The position numbers and the translations under genes were made by a program. The notes under the pieces were generated by a model. The model made no database searches. It saw only the letters and a list, made by a program, of their open reading frames with translations, and was not told where the DNA came from. From Elusimicrobiota bacterium (lineage in GTDB: Bacteria; Elusimicrobiota; Elusimicrobia; JACQPE01): DNA of 56,987 nt. How positions within the stretch are numbered: the stretch's first letter is position 1; every line of letters starts with the position of its first letter. The stretch lies in contig JACPAN010000028.1 of NCBI GenBank assembly GCA_016180815.1, positions 1-56,987 of the forward strand. Reading direction: 5' to 3'. Of the stretch, positions 53,201-56,600 are shown one piece after another.

Positions 53201-54458
53201 GGTTCCCTCAAACTCAGCTTTTGCCTGGGGAGAGGTCTTTGTGTTCCCTAATCCTGCCAGGGGAGGCAAGAAGCCGGTGTTCCATATTGAAGCGGGAATC
53301 GCGGATGAGATAGCTATACGCGTCTATGACATGAGCGGGGAACAGGTTGTTGAGACTGCGATAGGAGGCGTCCCCCAAGTAGTGGATCGAGGAGGCGCAG
53401 GGCCTAAATACGCCTATGAATACACCCTGGATCAGGATTTACCCAGCGACGTTTACCTTTATGTGATCCAGGCCAGAAGAAACGGGCAGACGCTTAAGAA
53501 GACGGGGAAGAAAAGATTAAAAAGGAAAAAGACCATGATAGTAGGGAGAAAAGAAAAACGCGCGGTGGAGGTGGCCCTCTGGATCGTCCTGGCAGTTGCT
53601 TTGGTAGGCGTTGTATTTGCGGAGAACCAAAGCGGGTTCTCTTTCCTAAAGATCGGGGTAGGAGCCAGACCCATTGGATTAGGCTCCGCTTACACTGCCA
53701 TTGCCAATGATGCCACCAGCCTGTACTGGAACCCGGCGGGATTGGCCAGCCTTCACAAAAAAGAGTTCTCCGCCATGCACGGAGAGTGGTTATTAGGTTC
53801 CACTTACGATTTCCTTGGCATGGGGGTTCCTTCAAGAATCGGAACCCTTGGCTTTGGGGTTTCCATGTTGTCTTATCCAGATCAGCAGGGCAGAGATGAG
53901 CAGGGTAGATTAACCTCTAGCTTTACCCCAAGAAGCAGCGCTTTTAATCTGGCTTTAAGCAGAAGGGTTGTTGTGGGAACACAATTGGGATTAGGGGTTA
54001 AACTGATCCAAAGTCAGATATCGAGCGATAAGGCGCAAGGGGTTGCTCTAGACCTGGGAGCTATTCGTTACATGAACCAGGCGCCGGTTTCTATCGGTTT
54101 TGCTCTCCAGAATATAGGGCCAGGGATTCAATTTATCAATGAGCAGACAAAACTGCCATTAACAGCGGCAGGCGGCGTTGGGGTGCATGTCCTGGGCGCG
54201 TTGACCCTGGCTGCCGATATCAAGCACCGCATCTATGACAGAAAAACTACTTGGGCTGTTGGGACGGAATATAGTTTGATCCCATCCTTCAGCCTGAGAA
54301 CAGGCTATGCCCTAAGCAGTAGGCTGAACAGCGAAGCCCTTTCCGGGCTGGGGGCAGGGTTTGGAATGCGGATGATGGGCTATAGGTTAGATTACGCGAT
54401 TACTCCTTTTGGGGAGTTGGGGAATGCGCACAGGGTGAGTTTGACGGCCCGTTTTTAA
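32295..54458 (+). CDS. Giant secreted surface protein (reads through into a PorV-like protein)
   Basis: One uninterrupted frame of about 7,387 codons. A signal peptide (about 1-24) is followed by a fibronectin-III-like start, two tandem roughly 300-residue copies each with a GGCY motif (33.2 and 34.0 kb ends), a LamG-like module (about 34.4-34.9 kb), and OmpL47/Ig-like units marked DNTAP. Six cassettes of about 610-750 residues follow; each begins with RENNTVYATSRDTFGF-type text (near 36837, 38665, 40556, 42489, 44735, 46970). Each then has a carbohydrate-binding-like module (EAEDxxN, YEGDVLP), a VETPF...IKFRSTLKR module and an Ig-like SPTVTI...DLAGN module. Shorter Ig units run to 51.48 kb, then an NHL propeller (to about 52.69 kb), a ZU5-like domain (52.77-53.19 kb) and a FlgD/type 9-like C-terminal domain (FPNPARGG, to about 53.52 kb). 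Probably a surface adhesin. The true end may be near 53520; see the PorV-like entry. A GTG at 32289 is an alternative start. Confidence 0.8.
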   Translation: MSRGRDSFVFAFVLSGISVSLWSQPQPVTDLYARPTATDTIALDWTAVAGADSYLIQRSTLSFEYQATVTGDVGQGFGYSVQIVTEAKTIAHPENPLSVTNEDLFKADEKFATLCANANAGFMLVSARFDVTGQLGNAHFEELRKDLNALGGCYQVKLRAEPITELQLIKGEKNSISGNMIIETEKRITVTGSSRTYANETTTIPVSGLRIVSLEQTFPQNTAVILSIDGANVFARTTQQNIQSVSRSFRDVGFNVVREIDLTMLIPPVAPDPLRGGTPAPMKGFVYQVTQPDPRIEFVQDGPNKEKLRFFAIPGLDPAAFTDFTYTATITGDAGQTFTDTILVASFSVRTVNFIKSENRSSDSEERHTFIMCADPDKVLVGAFLSDINKEGGGGTHVEHRREMFQRGGCYEVELVAFPVFFLGRSEINANMVIVQEKEEWVTVNGRVFRGENLSVSFPGIRLVFAHSLFDFLGFSATGNSAVFMKSDEPDPAPVVTVEGNNTITRPSGGGKAVYFTNMPSMQSFSNSASTTAFSEFQNVDLAAIRSPTFPDFTLRDFNYGVSVGDPNVDFFLTGANNREFRFRTLAGGKFILTTSPPAFDKGTALGPLEDGRVYHYGVFSRAANAVQKLPAVAATKAIAAPLQIPNEQMAQSQNLFCGTVQPNFDDPFYINPSSNSSIQNLEVRFNKNRPIRGKARILLDPNFIVREMAANDVIDNFDNRSAAGWGGFGDSDFVTNVSTGNFMLRLSTTAFSGRLVRTDSFGAGVEGEGSVSVLMKASRGFGGIYLESTDTSVPGPGGVAASLGIGEESPGWHHLEIRFQGGVAKSYLDGRFVAEVTIPKFSGRAGLFAQGRSATILEPAPSNPIVFFDDFQAFRTRSQISWDGRDANSQLVFDPAVSARRNLIFVLQAFDVFGSTITIQRDLQWETGAPVIGTDHRAKPHLVNSQLQKRILYPFTSDSVVRLVSGDLFLRRISGGETSVSLSAQGLSVNDSSSLLRLTLPSNITDGQWRLGAFPNSTFFYNRGCIQSNSIVPPFESQPFSVFVDSFVSVDSRHPALVPETGETFHDANSFTAPFVLRFKTFRRADRGLHVNLKIRDSAGSIIHDNTITLSSVTVDTISSSSMTWSGVAGSTVALFRYSLEAIEWHSAGGFDFLVTGLNVLQEGTLVQYPNAGTQLAAAGDLSRAQLIFPSSLNMTIAQSTGVPTGLSLVGAKFAGTSFAPLRTSAFFDVNPDGTVFSPLVAVLRIKPSPKSGDDPSQMSIFRYDTATNIWEPLPTTFDLTSGELIATTEKASLFAAFHFRGKETSPPISTLATGEPKFIGPDQRLFVASKTSLRIEAGDASGIEKSLFRVRKESLPPLETFSQPFTIAGEDGLRFVDFLSIDRLGNREAQKTQVIALDNTAPDADLIADDPGLAFSSGTVLYVTSRTPLKINSVDPLVNGVASGGAGGSFKDRTAGGSFAVTGGTFSMVGNDGSRIIDFFGVDNLGNQGSIKSRLLALDNTAPEITVTPNRALFQESGAFYATSSDTFHVAVRDGLSGVKSISLSINSEPFQSIASGHALSLKQEGNFFITIRALDQVGNLSQKQQSIVIDNTPPDFSGVSTVKVDAEDPANLIVPLEAVEIANGSIRLTENALVPPNGFNIHWEADVLPDQNTEPGRFDKTLSRGTETLLGDSIYRINLDACPASTNPLQSFGLVVLILRPNATLPDRSYVLETRFKTSGSALGSVLVSGPGSFESLNTSAVEATLFGAAPVALAAGQFHTFQIKKQPGGATDLLVDGNLVSKRPPSASPDLLSNVVLAISCKGSGQPASAEIDYFRLTTEPTVVGTSATIETPFIDADFVSNFRQAGSLGQGTIAHAFSLDGAVFQPIEQLPKTVLPERKIKFRSILARDSILKQAPSLDAVFVDAERGIVVTPTLLEPLRQDQPLLIEFTSSERLASSPTVTVGGEPAFDGNKPPSLSWRFNFTLPANTAGPLPVVIEGVDLAGNKGRDQTARIGVGDFFPTRTSLSIGQPQSGVEPVFVTPVTPLEFRLEDDLNRIGDKLGTGVQSLHLALEGISSTTINNPDPMAAVFTATITLLGIADGIYDLRFFGKDRIGNTEQVKTKRIGLDSLPPGSAFSGSRNFFRENDTVYAATRDTFGFVATDAGSGVRETFFSINDAPLTRFTQAFSFSQEGKVKIQFRSVDNLGHEEPLQTIQLVLENTPPTFSEAARISVEAEDLSNAMQGLDLADGALRLKTDTVSFFPDDQWDIRYEGEVLPDNNSPAFMVDRSFIRPEAPIKEKIEDGVYRILFGTSPASGSGGQLSFSLPATLNDQQGFTSEWRIRMLPNAIMNMSLRSQNFNSFIRLFNNTVEVPVFEGGQFVRLATMEVSPNAFHTYRITSQGGSFSLFVDHQLFVMGQATALSQVLLGSVNSVAIRLSFDPGGGGIDVDYIRANTQKTQPPGINPVTQVTGKLEGSVETPFLVFSTVTKLDNFAAIQTLGEGEILHEFTTDEAAFLPVAQLANVNLTTRQIKFRSTLRRASLENASPSLNSIAFDVIARLVEANPAMIGPHSFGPSLITFTASERLSQAPNVTIDKGQAEDGNIPPSLSWTFRFRPPQDQSSGVFPIKIEGFDFAGNLGTDASGRITIDSLAPQSVLTIGEPKLETDPILVGPRTIFSFLSEDGLITIGDKKGAGVKSLEVFIDNALVKSFNNADFSAPLASSMSLLGVSGGAHILSFTAKDALENPESAQTVAIIVDDVPPVTVLVPSRNLFQENNTLYATTLDTFSLATQDAASGVRETLFRIEEGTQTQFTQPIRFEREGEFKLRFHSIDNFDNVEPEQTFTIVVDTTAPTFSGEAPVMVEAEDPRNTIRELALSNGSLVLPTTTFFGQPTENWTFRFEGDGLPMNNDPPFGLFRSPFMDPSIKESTEGGIYKILFEGQAQTFRAGGLRPQNLNLSSATGYTVEWQMRMSVNPAFMGSGAFVNFRIADHNVFFMRVFQSGLLEVSLPQSPFIERFFVGSMDTFHTFRVISQNGIFILFVDQQRIIEVASIAFGFGEMDLAFNYQAGVGGQAELGYWRVNNQGSFPPTTHPQLVFEGPTEGSVETPFIPLPEVSRINGFKAAQDLGEGEIIHEFTTDGTTFLPVTQLIQADVFARQIKFRSSLKRALAEKRSPSLDSISFGLKRLVQSNPSVLGPKITASTITFIVSERLTHTPSVTAAGLHAFDGNLPPSFLWNFKFNLDSNLAGGSYPIEITGADLAGNSGFDGTGRIIVDRLPPRTTMFFEPGFVAASAGDLRQSVLNTQGLSFPLEFAGMGTLFSLSSIDDLLQVDDSSGPGIALQRATLGDMAALAFVNPKPGKGMPFVSTFTLFGLPDGVYPLGFTAQDAVGVEESTITRTVVLDTLPPATALSAGRPLFRENNTIYAMSRDTFGFVAQDNLSGVRETLLSINGGSFAVFNPLMPLSFNSEGKFLIAFKSVDQLGNQEPENVLSIVIDNTPPNFSGTTGVRIEVEDADNIFSRALFQEINGSLVLGTLTADPGSGSVARFEGDVLPSQNDPVFQREIGTQPNEQFFIEEIKNGIFDLTITQAAPPGDTFAAYSLNTLSLDPQKGYSMEVRARVKDNSQWGFNSRDLAGQTIGVSIFRISQSGINRAFFFGGSTVRLDDLNLTQFHTYLVKVSQNQVNYFMDGALVSQTTPVSFNVSPFRFFAQKSVMTIAGGIEIDYIRINTAGSEAPLPPDTVKPVLEAAIETPFIEVPEIQNINHFAAFQDVGEGEIVHEFSTDGNTFLSVGRLAEADLSAKKIKFRSTLKRVSGEKKSPSLDALAFELKRDVLVSTSAAGLASPVFISFIVSERLISSPTVTIDGGQAFDGNAPPSLSWKFRFQAKEDNPPGLHPIVISGNDLAGNFGIDDTGRLTIDSFAPQVNNISPRGGDVFVAEVSTINVNVSIQDNLDPKPAAAIKLFQVQNKGLLRGPTVFFAKDDDQISPRALDDGSWNMEVEGRDWVANSTKVLSGIFEVVHDTLTPRSNLAIGTPAFIAASPNDLKLSRLDSAAVSFPLTFVRSETLLTLNSIDDALRPLDQKGVGVLSHSVSLNGLFNRLFQNPNPQEGQVFVSSFTLSDILDGVFQLSFLARDALDQAESTQTIAVALDNTAPFTEFAGSRPLFKENNTVYATSRDTFGFVTRDNLSGVKETLFRIDAAPFESFNPSNPLTFPQEGRVEITFKSRDQLGNEEAERTVALIIDNTPPTFSGVNAVTIQAEDPLNTIVKLETFDGALRLPTQVSAATGEETWTFRWEGDRLASQTSPPFSVSRFIFGSGTIDESLEQDNYVVNFSFVPGGSFRILQLKQNDAGMSFAVGHTAAWRVKVAPSVPFLLAYRDGNYNHRISITAGDVSLSFEGEIPEIIAHVPNVTIEVGRFSSFARLGLDAAIFHDYRVTSKVGQISFYIDGKLIVEGRAQSLGSIAGRALEMQIGNGSEKGRVELDYFRVNNQGVFPPPVQLVGELEGTVETPFINLPEINAVNGFKTIQSVNEGDITHEFSTDGTVFKPVVQLSEANISAGRIKFRSTIKRASLDKTSPMLDAVSFDLKRHVMVSTAVAGPQGGIARITFITSEQLQSPPTVTVAGFPAFDGNNPPSFLWNFRFTPDSAMVDGSHSIHIVGADLAGNTGEDNTGRLNIDTKAPQIVIASPVGGERFLATIHTIPISVNIQDNLDTNPRITRLELVQRENTGLLQGPTVFAVASGQFLEPGSLDDGRWVLEAEGKDWVENSTRIASGIFEILHDTQPPRSLLSMGEPRFGAGDVDFVSLQTMLALSSTDDRFQVFDSTGLGVARQRLALDDVLARKFINPAPRPGEAFQSEFSLAGAPDGVYSLRFSAVDQGGIEESSQTVKIALDSEAPKTTLAASRPLFRENGTFYATSRDTFGFVATDNLSGVRQTLFSIDDGTLNSFDPTLPISFSSEGRFVLRFKSIDQVANEEAMQTVTIVIDNTSPSFSGAQAVRLEAEDSKNVVDGLESANGSLRLITRVIAADTPDDFWTIRYEGDVLPKNNQPPMNVLLQTGRIGESLENGIYSLLINDPFVHSDDTNELSWFNIGLDEIAGFTVEIRTKLKLVPHPGSSFFETSLFVTGGRSRVNLILKPNQACFRIGNTFPCVPVDVREFHVYRIVLKEGQVALYVDGSKALEGPARLGSQTTSKLLLNLFAFNAKDNGLEIDYLRMNPTTPLDPTPKLEGNLAGSVETSFVFLPEVTKINGFKAFEDVKEGEILHEFSMDSLTFLPVAQLSQADITSGKIKFRSTLKRSSLEQASPLLDGVSFELKREVLVSTAVVGPKRPLADIFFIGSERVISSPTVTIGGSPAFDGNLPPSMSWKFRFTAKEESVSGLHPVVIEGLDLAGNVGEDQTGRLTVDTLPPVIQFVSPRAGEKFAATVSSVAIQVTLNDNLDPSPQLAQDILLRQVANKGLKQGATVFVAANGTGIDPFVLDDGLWVAEASAQDWVFNSTFATSGVFEVVHDTLAPRSMVEVGEPKVAKDDLVFVSKRSRNFLTSIDDLVKVGDARGFGVALQKFSLNGRAPKEFINPNPVSGSLFSNPIALEEEADGVKLISFTASDLVSNLEEEKSKKLALDNTPPMTKLEVSTPAVTVDSITVVSAITPIEFLADDPVINQVAVGIGSTSFRVVLATETTPEEIPLALFSAGFTLAEGRYAIQFKSTDLLENEEPINKAEILSDGRPPAITITSPKEGDKFIATISSIPINVIVTDNLDPNPRFTRLELTELENRGLLRGATSLIVHSGEFIDPFSIDDGLWVLKAQAKDWVDNSTKVVSGVFEVIHDIQPPRTAIKMGDPKVEVTTAIPGTTPADPGLIFFTKNTPLVLDSIDDLISVGDEIGLGVALQKLLVNGVERSTFVNPNPGQGATFISSFTLAADEDGLYTLGFFADDIIGNREGIKIATVAVDNTTPQTVIAIGTPTFVLDSVRFINAGTLIGFNADDPLVNSVAVGVSTTEFRVDGAPFGVFASSFTLSEGIRTVDFKSTDRLGNEEAIKTQRLHVDATPPITSLRASAPFFENGFGGSFPDQVPGIKQYALPGFLYQLPSVDPVAEEVASGVLVTRYRSVPLGAPLGSLIEPSAQEKAAIDFIAVDPLDPNAPFGTGFSFGLAEGIHRVEFKSFDNVLNLEVLKGVTVYVDATPPQSQLIISSPCVRSDGTVISSKTPLTINANDPIVKDLASGLAKSFFKDFNNADFLSRDTRSNTETPFFVSASTPDGFVDVRFYSVDNVGNNEQVKSKTVVLDNTPPIIEFISPVTSTENPGLCKLVGGDQIRVIGTVKDKGTHLNNQIFDHFESYRVEFGLGSDPVSFTTIIDTVTQVSLENAVLASWDTSSLPEGVYTLKITAKDCVGNESEQRVQVIVSKPKLLLSLGRHGQGLGEFNQPSYIAVDPRNGDFWVSDQNNDRIQKFNSSGTFLLAIGPSPYQITIGTSSNSPQLFDNSAGITVSNSADSASASTALGYQTLSHNPNHNPPGQENNTNSNAGGNDNGNGQANSNAGGNSNGNSQTNNGNAGENGNANGQGNANSNSGGNGNTQGGGNNLAGNMNKPTGVAVEASGDLYAADRNKDRVLVFSSTGSIIRELSGNPYNFNKPHGLALDSQGNLYVADRNNDRIVKISTTTGEILQAVTTAIEQDFNKPQGVLAVDSQSQLYITDRNNDRVLIFSSTGGFKRQLGNGSGLSAGQFNKPDGIAINGKGFVYVSDQNNSRIQKFDPQGNPLLVFSVPKNDPESLNHPGGLAVTKEGDLLVADSNNAKVKKFGVEGELVVIASQGESDPSRSGLTKDGSLTTKVSKTVTKTSGGIVVHPQGAKVEIPANAVGSETITITVEPKTKAPSAKVSIAGNAAPAASDSSSGPYYQIIGQAIEFQPEGTTFNQPVTLTLPYNADELAGAKESDLIVAYYNPQTQQWEPLSGIAIDTGLKLAKAQTNHFSLYAVLAPMVPSNSAFAWGEVFVFPNPARGGKKPVFHIEAGIADEIAIRVYDMSGEQVVETAIGGVPQVVDRGGAGPKYAYEYTLDQDLPSDVYLYVIQARRNGQTLKKTGKKRLKRKKTMIVGRKEKRAVEVALWIVLAVALVGVVFAENQSGFSFLKIGVGARPIGLGSAYTAIANDATSLYWNPAGLASLHKKEFSAMHGEWLLGSTYDFLGMGVPSRIGTLGFGVSMLSYPDQQGRDEQGRLTSSFTPRSSAFNLALSRRVVVGTQLGLGVKLIQSQISSDKAQGVALDLGAIRYMNQAPVSIGFALQNIGPGIQFINEQTKLPLTAAGGVGVHVLGALTLAADIKHRIYDRKTTWAVGTEYSLIPSFSLRTGYALSSRLNSEALSGLGAGFGMRMMGYRLDYAITPFGELGNAHRVSLTARF
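51800..52020 (+). repeat. Asn/Gly-rich low-complexity repeat inside the giant gene
   Basis: About 70 codons of degenerate AAT/AAC-GGN repeats encode tracts such as NGNAGENGNANGQGNANSN. The tract sits between the first NHL blade (VSDQNNDRIQKF, about 51580) and the next (NKPTGVAVEASGDLYAADRNKDRV, about 52025). It reads as a flexible loop inserted in the propeller and as a likely site of replication slippage. Confidence 0.75.
53535..54458 (+). CDS. PorV/UPF0164-like outer-membrane protein (internal start in the giant frame)
   Basis: The last 307 codons of the giant frame look like an independent gene. An AAAGGA Shine-Dalgarno (53521-53526) sits 8 nt before ATG 53535. The protein then has its own signal peptide (basic MIVGRKEKRAVE, hydrophobic ALWIVLAVALVGVVFA). 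The mature part matches PorV/PorQ-type barrels: FLKIGVGARPIGLGSAYTAI, then DATSLYWNPAGLA, and a C-terminal VSLTARF. PorV proteins shuttle type 9 secretion cargo at the outer membrane. Just before the ATG, the +1 frame has TAA at 53518-53520, so removing one base from the A-run at 53511 would end the giant protein normally (TGKKD). An indel, real or in the assembly, is therefore likely. Confidence 0.75.
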   Translation: MIVGRKEKRAVEVALWIVLAVALVGVVFAENQSGFSFLKIGVGARPIGLGSAYTAIANDATSLYWNPAGLASLHKKEFSAMHGEWLLGSTYDFLGMGVPSRIGTLGFGVSMLSYPDQQGRDEQGRLTSSFTPRSSAFNLALSRRVVVGTQLGLGVKLIQSQISSDKAQGVALDLGAIRYMNQAPVSIGFALQNIGPGIQFINEQTKLPLTAAGGVGVHVLGALTLAADIKHRIYDRKTTWAVGTEYSLIPSFSLRTGYALSSRLNSEALSGLGAGFGMRMMGYRLDYAITPFGELGNAHRVSLTARF

Positions 54459-54471
54459 GCGAGGTATTTTG

Positions 54472-55629
54472 ATGTGTGAACAATGCGATGAGTTAGTGAC
54501 GGAAAAACTGCAAGATACTTTGGAGGGACTGGACCCAGAAACAATCAGCGTTAAAGGATTTCTTTCACATTGCTCCATCCTTCGCCATAGTCGCAATAAG
54601 AAGATCGCTTCTTTGCATCAGAGGATTTGGCACCAAGCGCTTCACACAAAAGACGGTCAGGATTTGATCCGATGCCTAAACGGGAAGGAAATAGACAAGC
54701 TTTTAGATCAATTTCCGGAGGACCCCAGATTTGGGCTTCGCTGGCTGGCCTGCCTCATTTTCCTTGCTCAAAACGACTGGAAGGATGCTTTGTTAAAACA
54801 AGAGGATTTCCGGACATTGATTTTGGATACGGGGATTGATTTGGGGGTACAAAGAGGCAAACTAAAGGGAATACACGCGACAGCAGGGGAAACAAACAAA
54901 AAGACAGATGCCGGCTTTGCGCCTCCCAAACACAATAACCCTAGGCGGCCATACCGCAGGCCTGGACCCTTGGATCCCAGCCAAATTTCCGTTGAATTTC
55001 TTCCTTTAAGTAACAGGGCGCGCAATATTTTGATGGTGGCCAGGGTTAAAACTCTGGGGGGTTTGGCAAAACTCTTAAAAAATGACCGATTGATCTGGAT
55101 CAGGGGCTGTGGGGATATATGTTTTGAGGAAATAACGAGCGTTGCCAAGCCCTATCTGGAACTCCTTTCAGGACCCTCTTGCAGCGCAATCCAATCCCTT
55201 AATGAGATCAATGATATCCCCACGATTCTTTCCACCCTTACTTCCCGCGAGGCTCTGTTCCTTGCCTTAAGAAGCGGTGTATTGGATGGAGACTACCGCA
55301 CCTTAGATAGGCTGGCCGGTATGTTTGGATGTTCCCGGGAGAATGTCCGGCGCATCGAAAATAAAGCGATCTTTAAGCTCTCCAGACTTCCCTGGCTCAA
55401 GGAGTCTATGGAACGCGGGCTCAATCTCCATCAAGCCCTGGGAGCGATCGCCTTAAACCGCAAAATAGAGGTCAACGGCGACGAACCGTCCGACCCGATC
55501 AGTCTGCTTGCCCAGGCGCTGCATAAGCTCCGGGAAGCCGAAGAAACCATTTTGATCAGGAAGGAAACCGAGGGGGAACGGATTCGGGGCAACCTCCTGG
55601 TAACCTCTAAAGGCGAAGAGTCATGCTAA
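54472..55629 (+). CDS. Regulator fusing an RNA polymerase alphaCTD-like and a sigma-70 region 4-like domain
   Basis: A 385-residue cytoplasmic protein. Residues 1-150 are helical and not recognised (two Cys at MCEQC). Residues about 172-232 (VEFLPLSNRARNILMVARV, then TLGGLAKLL, LIWIRGCGDICFEEI) match the helix-hairpin-helix fold of the RNA polymerase alpha C-terminal domain. Residues about 253-305 (LTSREALFLALRSGVLDG, RTLDRLAGMFGCSRENVRRI, ENKAIFKLSRL) match sigma-70 region 4, the -35-binding helix-turn-helix. No sigma region 2 is visible, so it cannot melt promoters itself. GAGG lies 7 nt before the ATG. It follows the PorV-like gene by 13 nt and overlaps the lipoprotein gene by 7 nt. Confidence 0.75.
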   Translation: MCEQCDELVTEKLQDTLEGLDPETISVKGFLSHCSILRHSRNKKIASLHQRIWHQALHTKDGQDLIRCLNGKEIDKLLDQFPEDPRFGLRWLACLIFLAQNDWKDALLKQEDFRTLILDTGIDLGVQRGKLKGIHATAGETNKKTDAGFAPPKHNNPRRPYRRPGPLDPSQISVEFLPLSNRARNILMVARVKTLGGLAKLLKNDRLIWIRGCGDICFEEITSVAKPYLELLSGPSCSAIQSLNEINDIPTILSTLTSREALFLALRSGVLDGDYRTLDRLAGMFGCSRENVRRIENKAIFKLSRLPWLKESMERGLNLHQALGAIALNRKIEVNGDEPSDPISLLAQALHKLREAEETILIRKETEGERIRGNLLVTSKGEESC

Positions 55630-56486
55630 AGACATTGGGGGTTGTCTTTTTTTGTTTCTTGTTGTCGTTTGCAACAGGGTGCTCTACGATTCCCAAAAAT
55701 AAACAGACCTCTGTTATTAGAGCTCAAGTGGAAGCTTCCGCACCGGAGCCAAATCCAGAACTCTTGGCTCGCCTGCAGTATTGGCACTCCCAGCAGAAAT
55801 ACCGGCGTCTACCTTTTACACCCGCTTTCCCTTTGCAGGCCTTGCACAAAGTCGCGATTAACCAGCCTTCCTCAATCCATGACCTGAGTGCCATTGATGG
55901 CGTGGGACGCCAGCATGCCAAAAAATACGGTTTTGAAATTTTGGAAATAATCGAAGGATTTAAAAAAAATGAAATACCACCTTGGTTAAAACCCGCAGGG
56001 GAAAAACCCCATTGGACCAAAGGGTTCCGGCTGGCAACGGACGCCCTGCCTTATCCCTCTGCCAAGATGCCGCACCCGTCGGTCAATAAAATCAATCTGG
56101 GCATTGCTGATTTGCAAAGAGTAGACGTTCAAGAGAAGGAATCTTTGATGGTGCTTGATTTTCTGCGGGCGGCCTTTGTCAATACGGGGCTTTTCCGCGT
56201 CACTGACCGAGCCAGCATGAGCAGGGTTCTTGCCGAACAGAAGTTCCAGATCGCCGTCTGCACCACGGACGATTGCGCCGTCAACCTGGGAAGGTTGTTA
56301 AAGATGGATAAAATGGCTTACGGAACAGTGTCCAAAATAAAGAATACGTATCATCTCGCCGTCAATGTAGTTGATATAGAGACGGCCGAAATCCAAGCTT
56401 CCCGCAGCGTGCAAGCCGGCTCTATGGACGAACTTGGCGCTGCCACTGTCTACCTTGCCGATATGATTTCCGGAGAGTTTAAATAG
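55623..56486 (+). CDS. Lipoprotein with HRDC-like and CsgG-like domains
   Basis: A 287-residue protein with a lipoprotein signal peptide and lipobox ATGC (Cys20). Residues about 44-114 resemble an HRDC domain: PELLARLQYWHSQQKYRRLP, then LHKVAINQPSSIHDLSAIDGVG, then HAKKYGFEILEIIEGF. HRDC domains bind nucleic acids in RecQ and RNase D and are normally cytoplasmic. Residues about 155-285 resemble the CsgG/TolB-like lipoprotein fold: INLGIADLQR, GLFRVTDRASMSRVLAEQ, LGRLLKMDKMAYGTVSK, VNVVDIETAEI. It overlaps the regulator gene by 7 nt. An outer-membrane role in export or in holding extracellular DNA is speculative. Confidence 0.75.
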   Translation: MLKTLGVVFFCFLLSFATGCSTIPKNKQTSVIRAQVEASAPEPNPELLARLQYWHSQQKYRRLPFTPAFPLQALHKVAINQPSSIHDLSAIDGVGRQHAKKYGFEILEIIEGFKKNEIPPWLKPAGEKPHWTKGFRLATDALPYPSAKMPHPSVNKINLGIADLQRVDVQEKESLMVLDFLRAAFVNTGLFRVTDRASMSRVLAEQKFQIAVCTTDDCAVNLGRLLKMDKMAYGTVSKIKNTYHLAVNVVDIETAEIQASRSVQAGSMDELGAATVYLADMISGEFK

Positions 56487-56586
56487 TTCTTCCAGTAGAT
56501 TTGATGCGGATGATGACGTTAAGCGTGTAGGGCCGTGGAAAATACAAGCAAAACAAATTTTAGGTTGTTGGTCTGTGCCTGTGCGC

Positions 56587-56592
56587 TATAAT
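56587..56592 (+). promoter_or_regulatory. Perfect TATAAT box close to a start codon
   Basis: TATAAT ends 8 nt before the ATG at 56601. The match to a -35 is poor (TTGTTG, 16-nt spacing). It marks a new transcription unit after the lipoprotein gene, and the mRNA would be nearly leaderless. Confidence 0.45.
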
Positions 56593-56600
56593 TTCAAGCG

